A stretch of 64,000 nt of DNA, from contig CP129471.1 in the NCBI GenBank assembly GCA_030583705.1, positions 486,506 to 550,505 of the forward strand. The letters run 5' to 3'. Positions 42,603-49,129 of this stretch are shown one piece after another. The number at the start of each line of letters is the position of its first letter. The stretch's first letter is position 1. Below the pieces are notes generated by a model, which was given only the letters and a program-made list of their open reading frames with translations, ran no database searches and was not told the origin of the DNA. Position numbers and translations under genes: made by a program. This DNA comes from Patescibacteria group bacterium (GTDB lineage Bacteria > Patescibacteriota > Patescibacteriia > Patescibacteriales > Patescibacteriaceae).

Positions 42603-43406
42603 ATGGCTCTTTGTTCGGCCGCGCTAGTGCCCCATAGTCCTCTTTTGGCACCCAATATTGGAAAAGAAAACACTGCTTTTTTTGCCGCTACCATTAAGGC
42701 TATGCAAAATCTTAGCCAAGAAATAAAAGAAGCGGACACAATTATCGTTATCACCCCACACGGCTTAAGAATTGATGATCAAGCGGTCTGGAATATCTCG
42801 CCTGAGTTTAAAGCCGACCTAAGTGATTTTGGAGACTTGGTAACAGACTGGCGCTTTAACGGTGATGTTTCCCTACCGGCTCGCTTTAGAGAAAAAGCCG
42901 AAGATAGTTTTCTTACCAAACTATTAACCCAAAAGGGGCTTGATTATGCTTCCTCAATTCCTCTTTACCTGTTAAATATAGCCGGTACCAATATTCGAGT
43001 ATCTCCGCTCTCACCTCCCAAAAGAGGTCTTTTTGAGGACTACATTAAATTTGGCATGGTTTTAAGAGATTTAGTATTGGACGAAAATAAAAATATTGCT
43101 CTAATCGCTTCCGCTGATCTTTCACATCGTTTAAGTAAAAAAAGTCCAGCCGGCTATTCATCCAAAGCCGCCAAACTTGATCAAAAGATTATTAAGGCTC
43201 TGATGGAAAAAGATGAGGAGACTCTAAGAAAAATAACAGATAAAAACTTAACCGAAGCCGGCTTTGAAGATTATGATGTTCTATTAGTTTTCTTCGGCTT
43301 TATTAAAGAGACTGGCTACAACTTGGAAACTCTTTCATATGAATTCCCTTTTGGCACAGGGCACACAGTTTTAAAACTCAAACTTGATCACGAGGAGAAA
43401 GATTAG
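42603..43406 (+). CDS. LigB/MEMO1-like class III extradiol dioxygenase superfamily protein
   Basis: 267 aa. AALVPHSPLLAPNIG (His11), VITPHG (His53) and ALIASADLSHRLSKKSPAGY match the metal-binding and catalytic His positions of the LigB/AMMECR1-associated MEMO fold. True extradiol dioxygenases cleave aromatic rings with Fe(II); MEMO-like members, often in AmmeMemoRadiSam systems, have no known ring-cleavage role. No AMMECR1 or radical-SAM partner is present here, so substrate and function are open. It starts 4 nt after the preceding stop. Its 3' end overlaps the convergent gene at 43378-43668 by 29 nt. No signal peptide. Confidence 0.75.
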   Translation: MALCSAALVPHSPLLAPNIGKENTAFFAATIKAMQNLSQEIKEADTIIVITPHGLRIDDQAVWNISPEFKADLSDFGDLVTDWRFNGDVSLPARFREKAEDSFLTKLLTQKGLDYASSIPLYLLNIAGTNIRVSPLSPPKRGLFEDYIKFGMVLRDLVLDENKNIALIASADLSHRLSKKSPAGYSSKAAKLDQKIIKALMEKDEETLRKITDKNLTEAGFEDYDVLLVFFGFIKETGYNLETLSYEFPFGTGHTVLKLKLDHEEKD

Positions 43407-43668
43407 CTAAGATTTTAAAAAAATAAGCCCAAGGAGCGCCGCTATCACAAAGCTCTTTGGTGTCATTAAAGGCGCGTTCAATAACTTCGCTAGGATAATC
43501 CTTACAAACCTTAAAAACCGCGTTACGTTTAAAACCCGGTACATTAAGCTCTTTAATTATTCGCAGAGCCAAGTCTTGCCAAGGATAAGCTGGAGGAGCT
43601 TGACGCTGCTTATTCTGGGCAAAAATATCCTTTAGAGAAACTGGCTTTTTCTTATTAAAAGAAACCAT
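43378..43668 (-). CDS. Small conserved-looking hypothetical protein
   Basis: 96 aa, soluble, no signal peptide. VSFNKKKPVSLKDIFAQNKQ at the N-terminus, then a helical region with YPWQDLALRIIKELNVP, KRNAVFKVCKDYPSEVIERA and APWAYFFKIL. The style (basic N-terminal tail plus a compact helical domain) recalls small nucleic-acid-associated proteins of Patescibacteria, but I cannot name a family. It overlaps the convergent LigB-like gene tail-to-tail by 29 nt. ATG start without Shine-Dalgarno; codon use looks like that of the neighbours. Confidence 0.65.
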   Translation of the reverse strand: MVSFNKKKPVSLKDIFAQNKQRQAPPAYPWQDLALRIIKELNVPGFKRNAVFKVCKDYPSEVIERAFNDTKELCDSGAPWAYFFKILANLSPRDQV

Positions 43669-43749
43669 GATAATAAAGATAAAAGATAACTAATTAAAAA
43701 ATATATTTTATATATTTTAATTATAGCACTATCTTAGAACAAAATAAAG

Positions 43750-43869
43750 ATGAGTAAAAAAACAAACGAAGTAACACCACTAAATAAGCTAAAAAACCGT
43801 ATATTTAAAATAAAACTTGCTTTTTATATTCTTTTTACAAAACTTGCTTTTTACCTAAAAATACATTAA
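43750..43869 (+). CDS. Possible 39-aa basic membrane peptide with an internal repeat
   Basis: ATG at 43750, TAA at 43867-43869. The first 22 residues are polar and basic (SKKTNEVTPLNKLKNRIFKI), then KLAFYILFT is followed by KLAFYLKIH. The 15-bp direct repeat AAAACTTGCTTTTTA (43812-43826, 43839-43853) is spaced 27 bp, exactly nine codons, so it repeats in frame. A short, basic, hydrophobic peptide of this type could be a membrane-active peptide or type I toxin-like product. No good Shine-Dalgarno and no confirmed promoter; the 3' end overlaps the possible def promoter. It may be chance. Confidence 0.3.
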   Translation: MSKKTNEVTPLNKLKNRIFKIKLAFYILFTKLAFYLKIH

Positions 43870-43872
43870 GAT
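43844..43872 (+). promoter_or_regulatory. Possible promoter of def-fmt
   Basis: TTGCTT (43844-43849) - 17 bp - TAAGAT (43867-43872). Moderate match; the -35 lies in CTTGCTTTTTACCT, which also occurs at the MacAB-like promoter. A closer TATAAT (43878-43883) would give a leaderless def message. Confidence 0.3.
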
Positions 43873-43893
43873 AACCTTATAATAATAAAAAAT

Positions 43894-44352
43894 ATGTCTA
43901 TTCTTGCTTTAGTTATCCATCCTAACGATATTTTAAGAGCAGTCTCCGGAGCGGTACCGATTGAGGCGATTAAGAATTATCGCCAACTGGTTCTTGATAT
44001 GAAAGAAACCATGATCGCCAGAAGAGGTATCGGCTTAGCAGCCCCACAAGTGGGACAAAATATCCGCCTAATAATTGTCCAAACTAAAGATGGTCCACAG
44101 GCTCTTTTTAATCCCGAAATTAAAGATTCTTCAGAAGATCAAGAATGGGGAGAAGAAGGCTGCTTATCCATTCCGGGGGTTTTTGGAGATGTAGAAAGAC
44201 ATAAAAAAATTCAATGCGAATATTTTAATGAATTTGCGGAACCAAAAAAACTAGAGGCTGAAGGTTTAATGGCCAGAGTTATCCAACACGAAATAGATCA
44301 TTTAAACGGTATTCTTTTTATAGACAAGGGTAAAAATATTCATCAAAACTAA
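43894..44352 (+). CDS. def: Peptide deformylase
   Basis: 152 aa metalloenzyme that removes the N-formyl group from nascent proteins. All three family motifs are intact: GIGLAAPQ (motif 1), EEGCLSIPG with metal ligand Cys90 (motif 2) and QHEIDHLNG with His132, Glu133 and His136 (motif 3). Length and order are normal. It is followed after 5 nt by fmt, the gene for the opposite reaction, the classical def-fmt pair. No Shine-Dalgarno before the ATG; transcription could be leaderless. Confidence 0.97.
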   Translation: MSILALVIHPNDILRAVSGAVPIEAIKNYRQLVLDMKETMIARRGIGLAAPQVGQNIRLIIVQTKDGPQALFNPEIKDSSEDQEWGEEGCLSIPGVFGDVERHKKIQCEYFNEFAEPKKLEAEGLMARVIQHEIDHLNGILFIDKGKNIHQN

Positions 44353-44357
44353 AGACC

Positions 44358-45308
44358 ATGGAAAATAATAAGCGCCCGAAAAAAATTATCTTTGCCGGCA
44401 CGCCGGCTTTTGCTGTACCTTCGCTAGAAGCTTTAATTAAAGATTCTCGTTTTACAGTAGTGGCGGTTATTACCCAACCGGATATGCCTGTTGGGAGAAA
44501 TAAGGCGATTATTGGTTCACCAGTTAAACAATGCGCTGTGCGTCATAATATACCAATACTCCAACCTTCCAGCCTTAAGTTCATCATTGAACAAATAAAA
44601 GAATATGAACCAGAGGCTATAGTCGTAGTGGCTTTTTCTCAACTGGTTCCACCGTCTGTGCTTAGTATTCCGCCTTTTGGTTGTGTTAATTTACACGGCT
44701 CTCTTTTACCAAAATACCGGGGTGCCTCGGTTGTCCAAGCCCCTATTCTTAATGGAGATAAAGAAACTGGTGTAACGATTATGGTGATGGACGAAAAGCT
44801 AGATACCGGACCGTTGCTTTCTGAGGCAAGATATGTTATAAAAGATAACGAAACAGCCGAGAGTTTAGCTGAAGAACTTTCTCAGCTAGGTGCAGAAATT
44901 TTGCCAGATACTTTAGATAACTACCTTGAAAAAAAGCTTTTGCCAACACCCCAACCAAAAGACGCTCCTTCAGTCTATGTACCAAGACTAGTTAAAGCCG
45001 ATGGACTTATAGACTGGAATAAAGAAGCGATTTATCTGGAGAAATTTGTCCGAGGTATGACACCTTGGCCTTCAGCCTGGACTTGGCTTAAAGGCAAACA
45101 ACTAAAGATTCTTGAAGCAGATAATTCTCCTCTACCATTTAATCTCCATAAACCAGGAAAAACTTTTTTATATAACAGTTGTCTAGCAGTACAATGTGGA
45201 CAAGACTCATTGTTGGTAAAAAAATTGCAATTAGAGGGTAAGAAAGCTTTAACAGCTCAAGAGTTTGTACGAGGTTATAATGACTTTATAGGACAAACTT
45301 TAGGCTAA
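44358..45308 (+). CDS. fmt: Methionyl-tRNA formyltransferase
   Basis: 316 aa, formylates initiator Met-tRNA. N-terminal formyltransferase domain: IIFAGTPAFAVPSLEALI, NLHGSLLPKYRGAS with Asn111 and His113, and GVTIMVMDEKLDTGPLL with Asp149, matching the catalytic triad of E. coli Fmt (N106, H108, D144). The C-terminal tRNA-binding OB-like domain begins near VYVPRLVKADGLIDW. It is encoded 5 nt after def and 5 nt before the tRNA-Glu gene on the same strand, so the tRNA may be processed from the same transcript. ATG start without Shine-Dalgarno. Confidence 0.97.
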   Translation: MENNKRPKKIIFAGTPAFAVPSLEALIKDSRFTVVAVITQPDMPVGRNKAIIGSPVKQCAVRHNIPILQPSSLKFIIEQIKEYEPEAIVVVAFSQLVPPSVLSIPPFGCVNLHGSLLPKYRGASVVQAPILNGDKETGVTIMVMDEKLDTGPLLSEARYVIKDNETAESLAEELSQLGAEILPDTLDNYLEKKLLPTPQPKDAPSVYVPRLVKADGLIDWNKEAIYLEKFVRGMTPWPSAWTWLKGKQLKILEADNSPLPFNLHKPGKTFLYNSCLAVQCGQDSLLVKKLQLEGKKALTAQEFVRGYNDFIGQTLG

Positions 45309-45313
45309 ACCAT

Positions 45314-45385
45314 GGTCCCTTCGTCTATCGGTTAGGACATCAGGTTCTCATCCTGAAAAGAGGGGTTCGACTCCCCTAGGGACTA
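45314..45385 (+). tRNA. tRNA-Glu (anticodon CTC)
   Basis: 72 nt. Acceptor GGTCCCT / AGGGACT (first pair G-U), D-arm with GGTTAGGA, anticodon stem TCAGG / CCTGA with loop TTCTCAT giving anticodon CTC, T-arm AGGGG-TTCGACT-CCCCT, discriminator A45385. CCA is not encoded (CTA follows), so it must be added enzymatically. It reads GAG; a TTC-anticodon isoacceptor for GAA must be elsewhere. Confidence 0.95.
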
Positions 45386-45388
45386 CTA

Positions 45389-45432
45389 AATATAAAACAG
45401 ACACTTTACACTTGAAGTGTCTGTTTTATATT
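45389..45432. terminator. Bidirectional terminator after tRNA-Glu
   Basis: Perfect 18-bp stem AATATAAAACAGACACTT / AAGTGTCTGTTTTATATT with an 8-nt loop, between the tRNA (plus) and the convergent prepilin gene ending at 45438 (minus). The T-rich arms serve both strands. Confidence 0.88.
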
Positions 45433-45437
45433 AAAGA

Positions 45438-46466
45438 CTACAAAACGCTTAAAGCTTGGATTTCTTCTTCACTTAAAGCTCTGTTATATAATCTTACTTC
45501 ATCAAGATAACCATGAAAAAAAATAGAGCTTTTATAACCACCTATTTTATTATGCCAACCTATCTCACCGGTATCCAAATCATTTCTTGAACCCACTAAA
45601 TTACCGTTATTATAAACTCGAGCATTCACTTGATCTTCTCTTACAATAGCTATAACGCTATCGGCGTTAATGGCAATAGTCGGAGACAAAGAAATGGCTA
45701 AACCCCTTAAGTTAACAGCTGAAGAGGAAATTCTAGCGTTATAAGCTCCTGTACTCGATCCTCCTAAGATACCTGGAAAAGCTCCATTAGCGGATAAAAA
45801 TTTAGCATAAAATATTAAGGTCATATCATTATTATTAGAGGGTATGCTAGGAATCGCAACATAAGAAGAAGAACCGTTAAAAGCTATACAGCTACCGGAA
45901 AGACAGTTATTACCAGTTTCCCAAACAGCTCCGTCAGTTAAAGTTCCATGACGGTTATTACCGGAAAGATCATAGGCTATACTACCTGCAGCTTCATCAA
46001 ATTTCCAATAAGCAATCAAAGAATCCATTGGTCCTAACTGTTGAGTACCTTGGGTGGAAAAAACAACCCCTCCAGATGGAAGCTCTCCTTGAGGTGAGCC
46101 TAGACAAGTAACGATATTATATGAAGGACCGGAATTAATATAACGATATTCTTGATCAGGACAACCTCCGTCCGTTCTTGGAGTAGGATTATTGGGTACC
46201 TTACTCATGTAGACTATTCCACCAGCTTCTAAGGGCTGTCCTGGAGAAAAATTAGCTGCTTGGGGATATGAGTTATTATTTGCATAATATAGCTCTAGGG
46301 CATTAGCCATGGCTTTTAGATCATTTAGTCTTTTAGCGTCTCTGGCGCTGGTTCTTGAATTATTTAAAGAAACAATGACTAAGGTAGATAATACACCAAT
46401 GATAGCTATAACTACCAAAAGTTCTATAAGAGTAAAGGCTTTCTTTGGCTTATTGATAAAATCCAT
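45438..46466 (-). CDS. Prepilin-like protein with LamG-type C-terminal domain, short leader
   Basis: 342 aa. Short leader MDFINKPKKA, then FTLIELLVVIAIIGVLSTLV and the common module SARDAKRLNDLKAMANALELYY, VPNNPTPRTDG. The tail is a LamG-like domain (LIAYWKFDEAAGSIAYDLSGN, CIAFNGSSSYVAIPS, GYLDEVRLYNRALSEEEIQAL). It differs from the other two LamG prepilins by lacking the long leader and hairpin block. It lies 3 nt downstream of the pterin dehydratase gene, so it may be transcribed with the AbiEii-type gene pair further upstream, an unexpected association. It ends at the bidirectional terminator 45389-45432. Confidence 0.88.
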   Translation of the reverse strand: MDFINKPKKAFTLIELLVVIAIIGVLSTLVIVSLNNSRTSARDAKRLNDLKAMANALELYYANNNSYPQAANFSPGQPLEAGGIVYMSKVPNNPTPRTDGGCPDQEYRYINSGPSYNIVTCLGSPQGELPSGGVVFSTQGTQQLGPMDSLIAYWKFDEAAGSIAYDLSGNNRHGTLTDGAVWETGNNCLSGSCIAFNGSSSYVAIPSIPSNNNDMTLIFYAKFLSANGAFPGILGGSSTGAYNARISSSAVNLRGLAISLSPTIAINADSVIAIVREDQVNARVYNNGNLVGSRNDLDTGEIGWHNKIGGYKSSIFFHGYLDEVRLYNRALSEEEIQALSVL

Positions 46467-46469
46467 AAG

Positions 46470-46700
46470 TTAAATAAGTTTATCTATCTCCTCGGCCATA
46501 AGTCTATCCTTTTGGGTAATTATATCTCCCTGATCGTGGGTACAAAGTTTAATCATTACTTTGTTATAGGTATTAGTCCAGGTGGGATGATGATCCATTT
46601 CTTCGGCCAATTCAGCTACTTTGGTTATAAAAACAAAAGCTTCTTTAAAATCTTTAAAGACAAATTCTTGAACTAAAGAGTTGTTTTGTTCTTGCCACAT
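46470..46700 (-). CDS. Pterin-4a-carbinolamine dehydratase-like protein (short)
   Basis: 76 aa. VFKDFKEAFVFITKVAELAEEMDHHPTW, NKVMIKLCTHD and a closing AEEID follow the PCD/DCoH/PhhB pattern, including the catalytic HHP and THD histidines. It starts at the Trp where longer members have about 20 more N-terminal residues, so it is a minimal version. PCD recycles 4a-hydroxy-tetrahydropterin from aromatic amino acid hydroxylases; no such enzyme is encoded nearby, and some bacterial PCDs act in other pterin reactions. Encoded 3 nt from both neighbours (AbiEii-like gene upstream, prepilin downstream), so co-transcription is very likely. Confidence 0.82.
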   Translation of the reverse strand: MWQEQNNSLVQEFVFKDFKEAFVFITKVAELAEEMDHHPTWTNTYNKVMIKLCTHDQGDIITQKDRLMAEEIDKLI

Positions 46701-46703
46701 ATA

Positions 46704-47342
46704 TTAATAATTTTTCATTTTTAGTTTGTTAACCTCTTTAGAAAAGAAATTTAACAATTCTTTTTTAGTCGGTTTTTTAAAATCAAACATGATTATATCT
46801 GTCTCAACTATGTCATCAAAATACAAAAGTTGTTCTAAAAATATTCTGTCATTAAACTCCGAACCGAATTTTTTTAAGGCCGAATCAATAATCTCCTTTA
46901 AAGAAGCTATTTTCTTTTTAAGACCGCAATATAAATCAATATAATCTTTCATTTCATCACGTCGTCCAATAGTATAAGCCTTGGTGGCTAAAATTTCCTT
47001 AGCCGAAAGTATTGATACATATTCTGTCTTTCTTAAAGGAGCTACCAAGGGGAAAGGATAATGTAGGAAAGTTATCTTAACGGAATTAACCAAAACCGTT
47101 AACTCTTTTTCATGAGAAACCATTATTTGCAATGGAAAATCTTTAAAAATTTTATTAACCTTAGTGATCAAGCTTTTCTTGATTGTTTTTTCAGTAAAAA
47201 GATCAAAATCAACAGAAACACGGTGTCCAATCAAGAGAGACAACCCCGTCCCGCCAGCCAAATAAAAATCTCCTTTAAACTCATTTAAAGAAGGCAACAA
47301 CTTTTTAGCTTCTTTAGTTAATGTTTTAAGATGAATTATCAT
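46704..47342 (-). CDS. AbiEii/AbiGii-type nucleotidyltransferase (putative toxin)
   Basis: 212 aa. YLAGGTGLSLLIGHRVSVDFDLF is the nucleotidyltransferase signature: GG, then the Asp45-Phe-Asp47 metal site. ILSAKEILATKAYTIGRRDEMKDYIDLYCGL matches the second conserved block of the AbiEii family. In AbiE systems this protein is a type IV toxin that modifies tRNA or nucleotides and causes abortive phage infection; many relatives are uncharacterised. Its ATG overlaps the stop of the small upstream gene (ATGA), the normal antitoxin-toxin order. Whether it is an active toxin or a domesticated enzyme cannot be told from sequence. Confidence 0.85.
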   Translation of the reverse strand: MIIHLKTLTKEAKKLLPSLNEFKGDFYLAGGTGLSLLIGHRVSVDFDLFTEKTIKKSLITKVNKIFKDFPLQIMVSHEKELTVLVNSVKITFLHYPFPLVAPLRKTEYVSILSAKEILATKAYTIGRRDEMKDYIDLYCGLKKKIASLKEIIDSALKKFGSEFNDRIFLEQLLYFDDIVETDIIMFDFKKPTKKELLNFFSKEVNKLKMKNY

Positions 47343-47581
47343 TTAGTCAACAAAATAAATAATTTCAAGGTTCTCTCGGGCAAAGCCGAGCGACCTTTGG
47401 CTAAAGCGACTTCCTTAATTATTTTAGCTGGATAATTATTAAAAAGCCATCGCCAAGCAGACAAATCTCCGTATTTTAAAACTCTTTTAATAATAAGTTT
47501 TTGATCATCCTTTAAATCCAGTTTGTCTTTTTGAACATCCCAAAAGAAATTTAAAATTGTTGTTGGAATAGATTTTTTCAT
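47339..47581 (-). CDS. DUF6922-like small protein, putative antitoxin partner
   Basis: 80 aa. FFWDVQKDKLDLKDDQKLII, RVLKYGDLSAWRWLF and a C-terminal block with RSALPERTLKLF resemble the DUF6922 type of small proteins found directly upstream of AbiEii-like genes. It has no classical DNA-binding motif I can name. The 4-nt overlap with the nucleotidyltransferase gene suggests translational coupling. The promoter at 47590-47618 places the transcription start only about 2 nt before the ATG, so the message is nearly leaderless. Confidence 0.65.
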   Translation of the reverse strand: MKKSIPTTILNFFWDVQKDKLDLKDDQKLIIKRVLKYGDLSAWRWLFNNYPAKIIKEVALAKGRSALPERTLKLFILLTK

Positions 47582-47589
47582 ATACTAAT

Positions 47590-47618
47590 ATTATATCACA
47601 TATACAATATTATTACAA
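47590..47618 (-). promoter_or_regulatory. Extended -10 promoter of the AbiEii-type operon
   Basis: TTGTAA (47613-47618) - 17 bp - TATAAT (47590-47595) on the minus strand with TG one base upstream of the -10. Only 8 bp separate the -10 from the ATG at 47581, predicting a leaderless or nearly leaderless transcript. Confidence 0.68.
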
Positions 47619-47670
47619 TACATTTTTTAAAACAATTTTTAAAACATTATACCTTGGGCTATAATTTAAT

Positions 47671-47696
47671 AAACCCGCCAGGCGGCTGGCGGGTTT
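47671..47696. terminator. Terminator hairpin, dispersed repeat copy 3
   Basis: AAACCCGCCA / TGGCGGGTTT, loop ggcggc. One base different from 23738-23763 over the whole hairpin. Serves murF, which ends at 47722 on the minus strand. Confidence 0.72.
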
Positions 47697-47721
47697 AAAC
47701 CATTGATTTTATTACCTTAAA

Positions 47722-49008
47722 TTACCACCATTCCTTACCTTGTCTAACCAAAACTTCTTCGGCTATTTTTTTATCCGCTAAAAGAATAGCGGCTACTCTG
47801 TCCAGTCTGGCTGCTTGTGAGCCTTTAATAAAAACAATATCCCCTGCTTTTATTTCCTTAAATACTTCTTCCCCCGCTACTGTTGCTTCAGTAAAATGAC
47901 TAATATTTTTAGCGGGTAATCCGGCTCTACTTGCCGCTTCACCTATAATCTTAGCGTCTTCTCCAACTGTAATAAGTCTATCTATTTTCAATTCAGCGCA
48001 TTTCTTCCCCACCGCTTCATGGCCACTAACAGACTCTTCTCCAAGCTCTTTCATATCTCCCAAGACAGCTAAAACTCTGCTCTTATTTTGTTCAGCTACT
48101 CGAGCTGTAACAGACAAACCTTCAATCATAGCCTCTGGTGAAGCGTTATATGAGTCATCTACTAAACAACTACCATTTAAACCGGCTAAAACATGCATAC
48201 GTCCTGGTACCGGCGCACAAGATTCAATCGCCTTACTAATCTCAATAGCGTTTAAACCATAGCTTAATCCAACCGCCGCTGCTGCCAAGGCTGAATAAAC
48301 CGAAGTTTGGGCAAAAGAATAATTAATTCTCACCGGTACTGAAGAACCATCGGCCGTTAATTTAAAGGTTAAACCACCTCTTGGAGCTTCTCCTTGTTGT
48401 AAAAATATTTTTAGAGCCTCAGCTCTAACTTGAGCCCCCTCGTTAAAACCGTAATTAACCGATCTAATGGGTAGATTAGCAAAAATATTTCTGCAGTTTT
48501 CATCGTCATAATTATAAAAAGCAAAGCCGTCTTGGGTAATACCTTTAGCTAATTTTATTTTCTCCGCATGCAGGGCCTGCTTGGAAGGAAAAAATTCCAA
48601 ATGAGCACTTCCGAGTTTAGTAATAACAGCGCGGTGGGGACGAGCAAGAGATAAAAGATAATCCATGTCATTTGGTCTATCTATACCCATTTCCAAAACC
48701 AACATTTCGGGATAATTCTTATCCTTAAAGATTAATAACTTAAGAGCTTTTAAAATAACTCCTAACCAAGGAAAAATTGAACGTCCACCACTAATGGAGC
48801 CCAGTACGGTCAAGGGTAAGCCGAATTCATTATTATAATTTTTAAAACTCTCACGAACGCTAAAGCGCGCAGCTAAAACACAAGCGACCATAGCCTTAGT
48901 AGTGGTCTTACCCACGCTCCCGGTTATCCCAATAATTTGTGGCTTATAACGTCGTATTACCAAACGAGTCAAATAAGCCAAGATTTTTTGCACTAAGAAA
49001 CGAAACAT
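47722..49008 (-). CDS. murF: MurF-like UDP-MurNAc-tripeptide--D-Ala-D-Ala ligase lacking the N-terminal domain
   Basis: 428 aa. The central ATPase starts almost at once (GITGSVGKTTTKAM, 27-40) after a short hydrophobic helix, whereas classical MurF has about 80-100 residues of UDP-substrate-binding domain first. It continues with LEMGIDRPNDMDYLL, ITKLGSAHLEFF, the ligase C-domain LVDDSYNASPEAMIEGL and VLGDMKELGEESVSGHE, both typical of MurF. The DDSYNASPxAM block distinguishes it from MurC/D/E. It would add D-Ala-D-Ala to the stem peptide; with the missing domain, substrate recognition must differ. It follows ftsI after 121 nt on the same strand. Confidence 0.88.
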   Translation of the reverse strand: MFRFLVQKILAYLTRLVIRRYKPQIIGITGSVGKTTTKAMVACVLAARFSVRESFKNYNNEFGLPLTVLGSISGGRSIFPWLGVILKALKLLIFKDKNYPEMLVLEMGIDRPNDMDYLLSLARPHRAVITKLGSAHLEFFPSKQALHAEKIKLAKGITQDGFAFYNYDDENCRNIFANLPIRSVNYGFNEGAQVRAEALKIFLQQGEAPRGGLTFKLTADGSSVPVRINYSFAQTSVYSALAAAAVGLSYGLNAIEISKAIESCAPVPGRMHVLAGLNGSCLVDDSYNASPEAMIEGLSVTARVAEQNKSRVLAVLGDMKELGEESVSGHEAVGKKCAELKIDRLITVGEDAKIIGEAASRAGLPAKNISHFTEATVAGEEVFKEIKAGDIVFIKGSQAARLDRVAAILLADKKIAEEVLVRQGKEWW

Positions 49009-49129
49009 ATATGAACATTACCCTTAATTAATATTTTAATAACTTTACTCTACTATTACTCTATTATCTTATAATAACCTTATTATATACCAATCTATCC
49101 TTAATCTATTATTTTTAACACCTTTTAAC

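Noticed and set aside
23738-47696. AAACCCGCCA hairpins as DNA uptake sequences
   Set aside because: Only three copies in 64 kb, all at gene ends; far rarer than known uptake sequences. Kept only as a repeated terminator.
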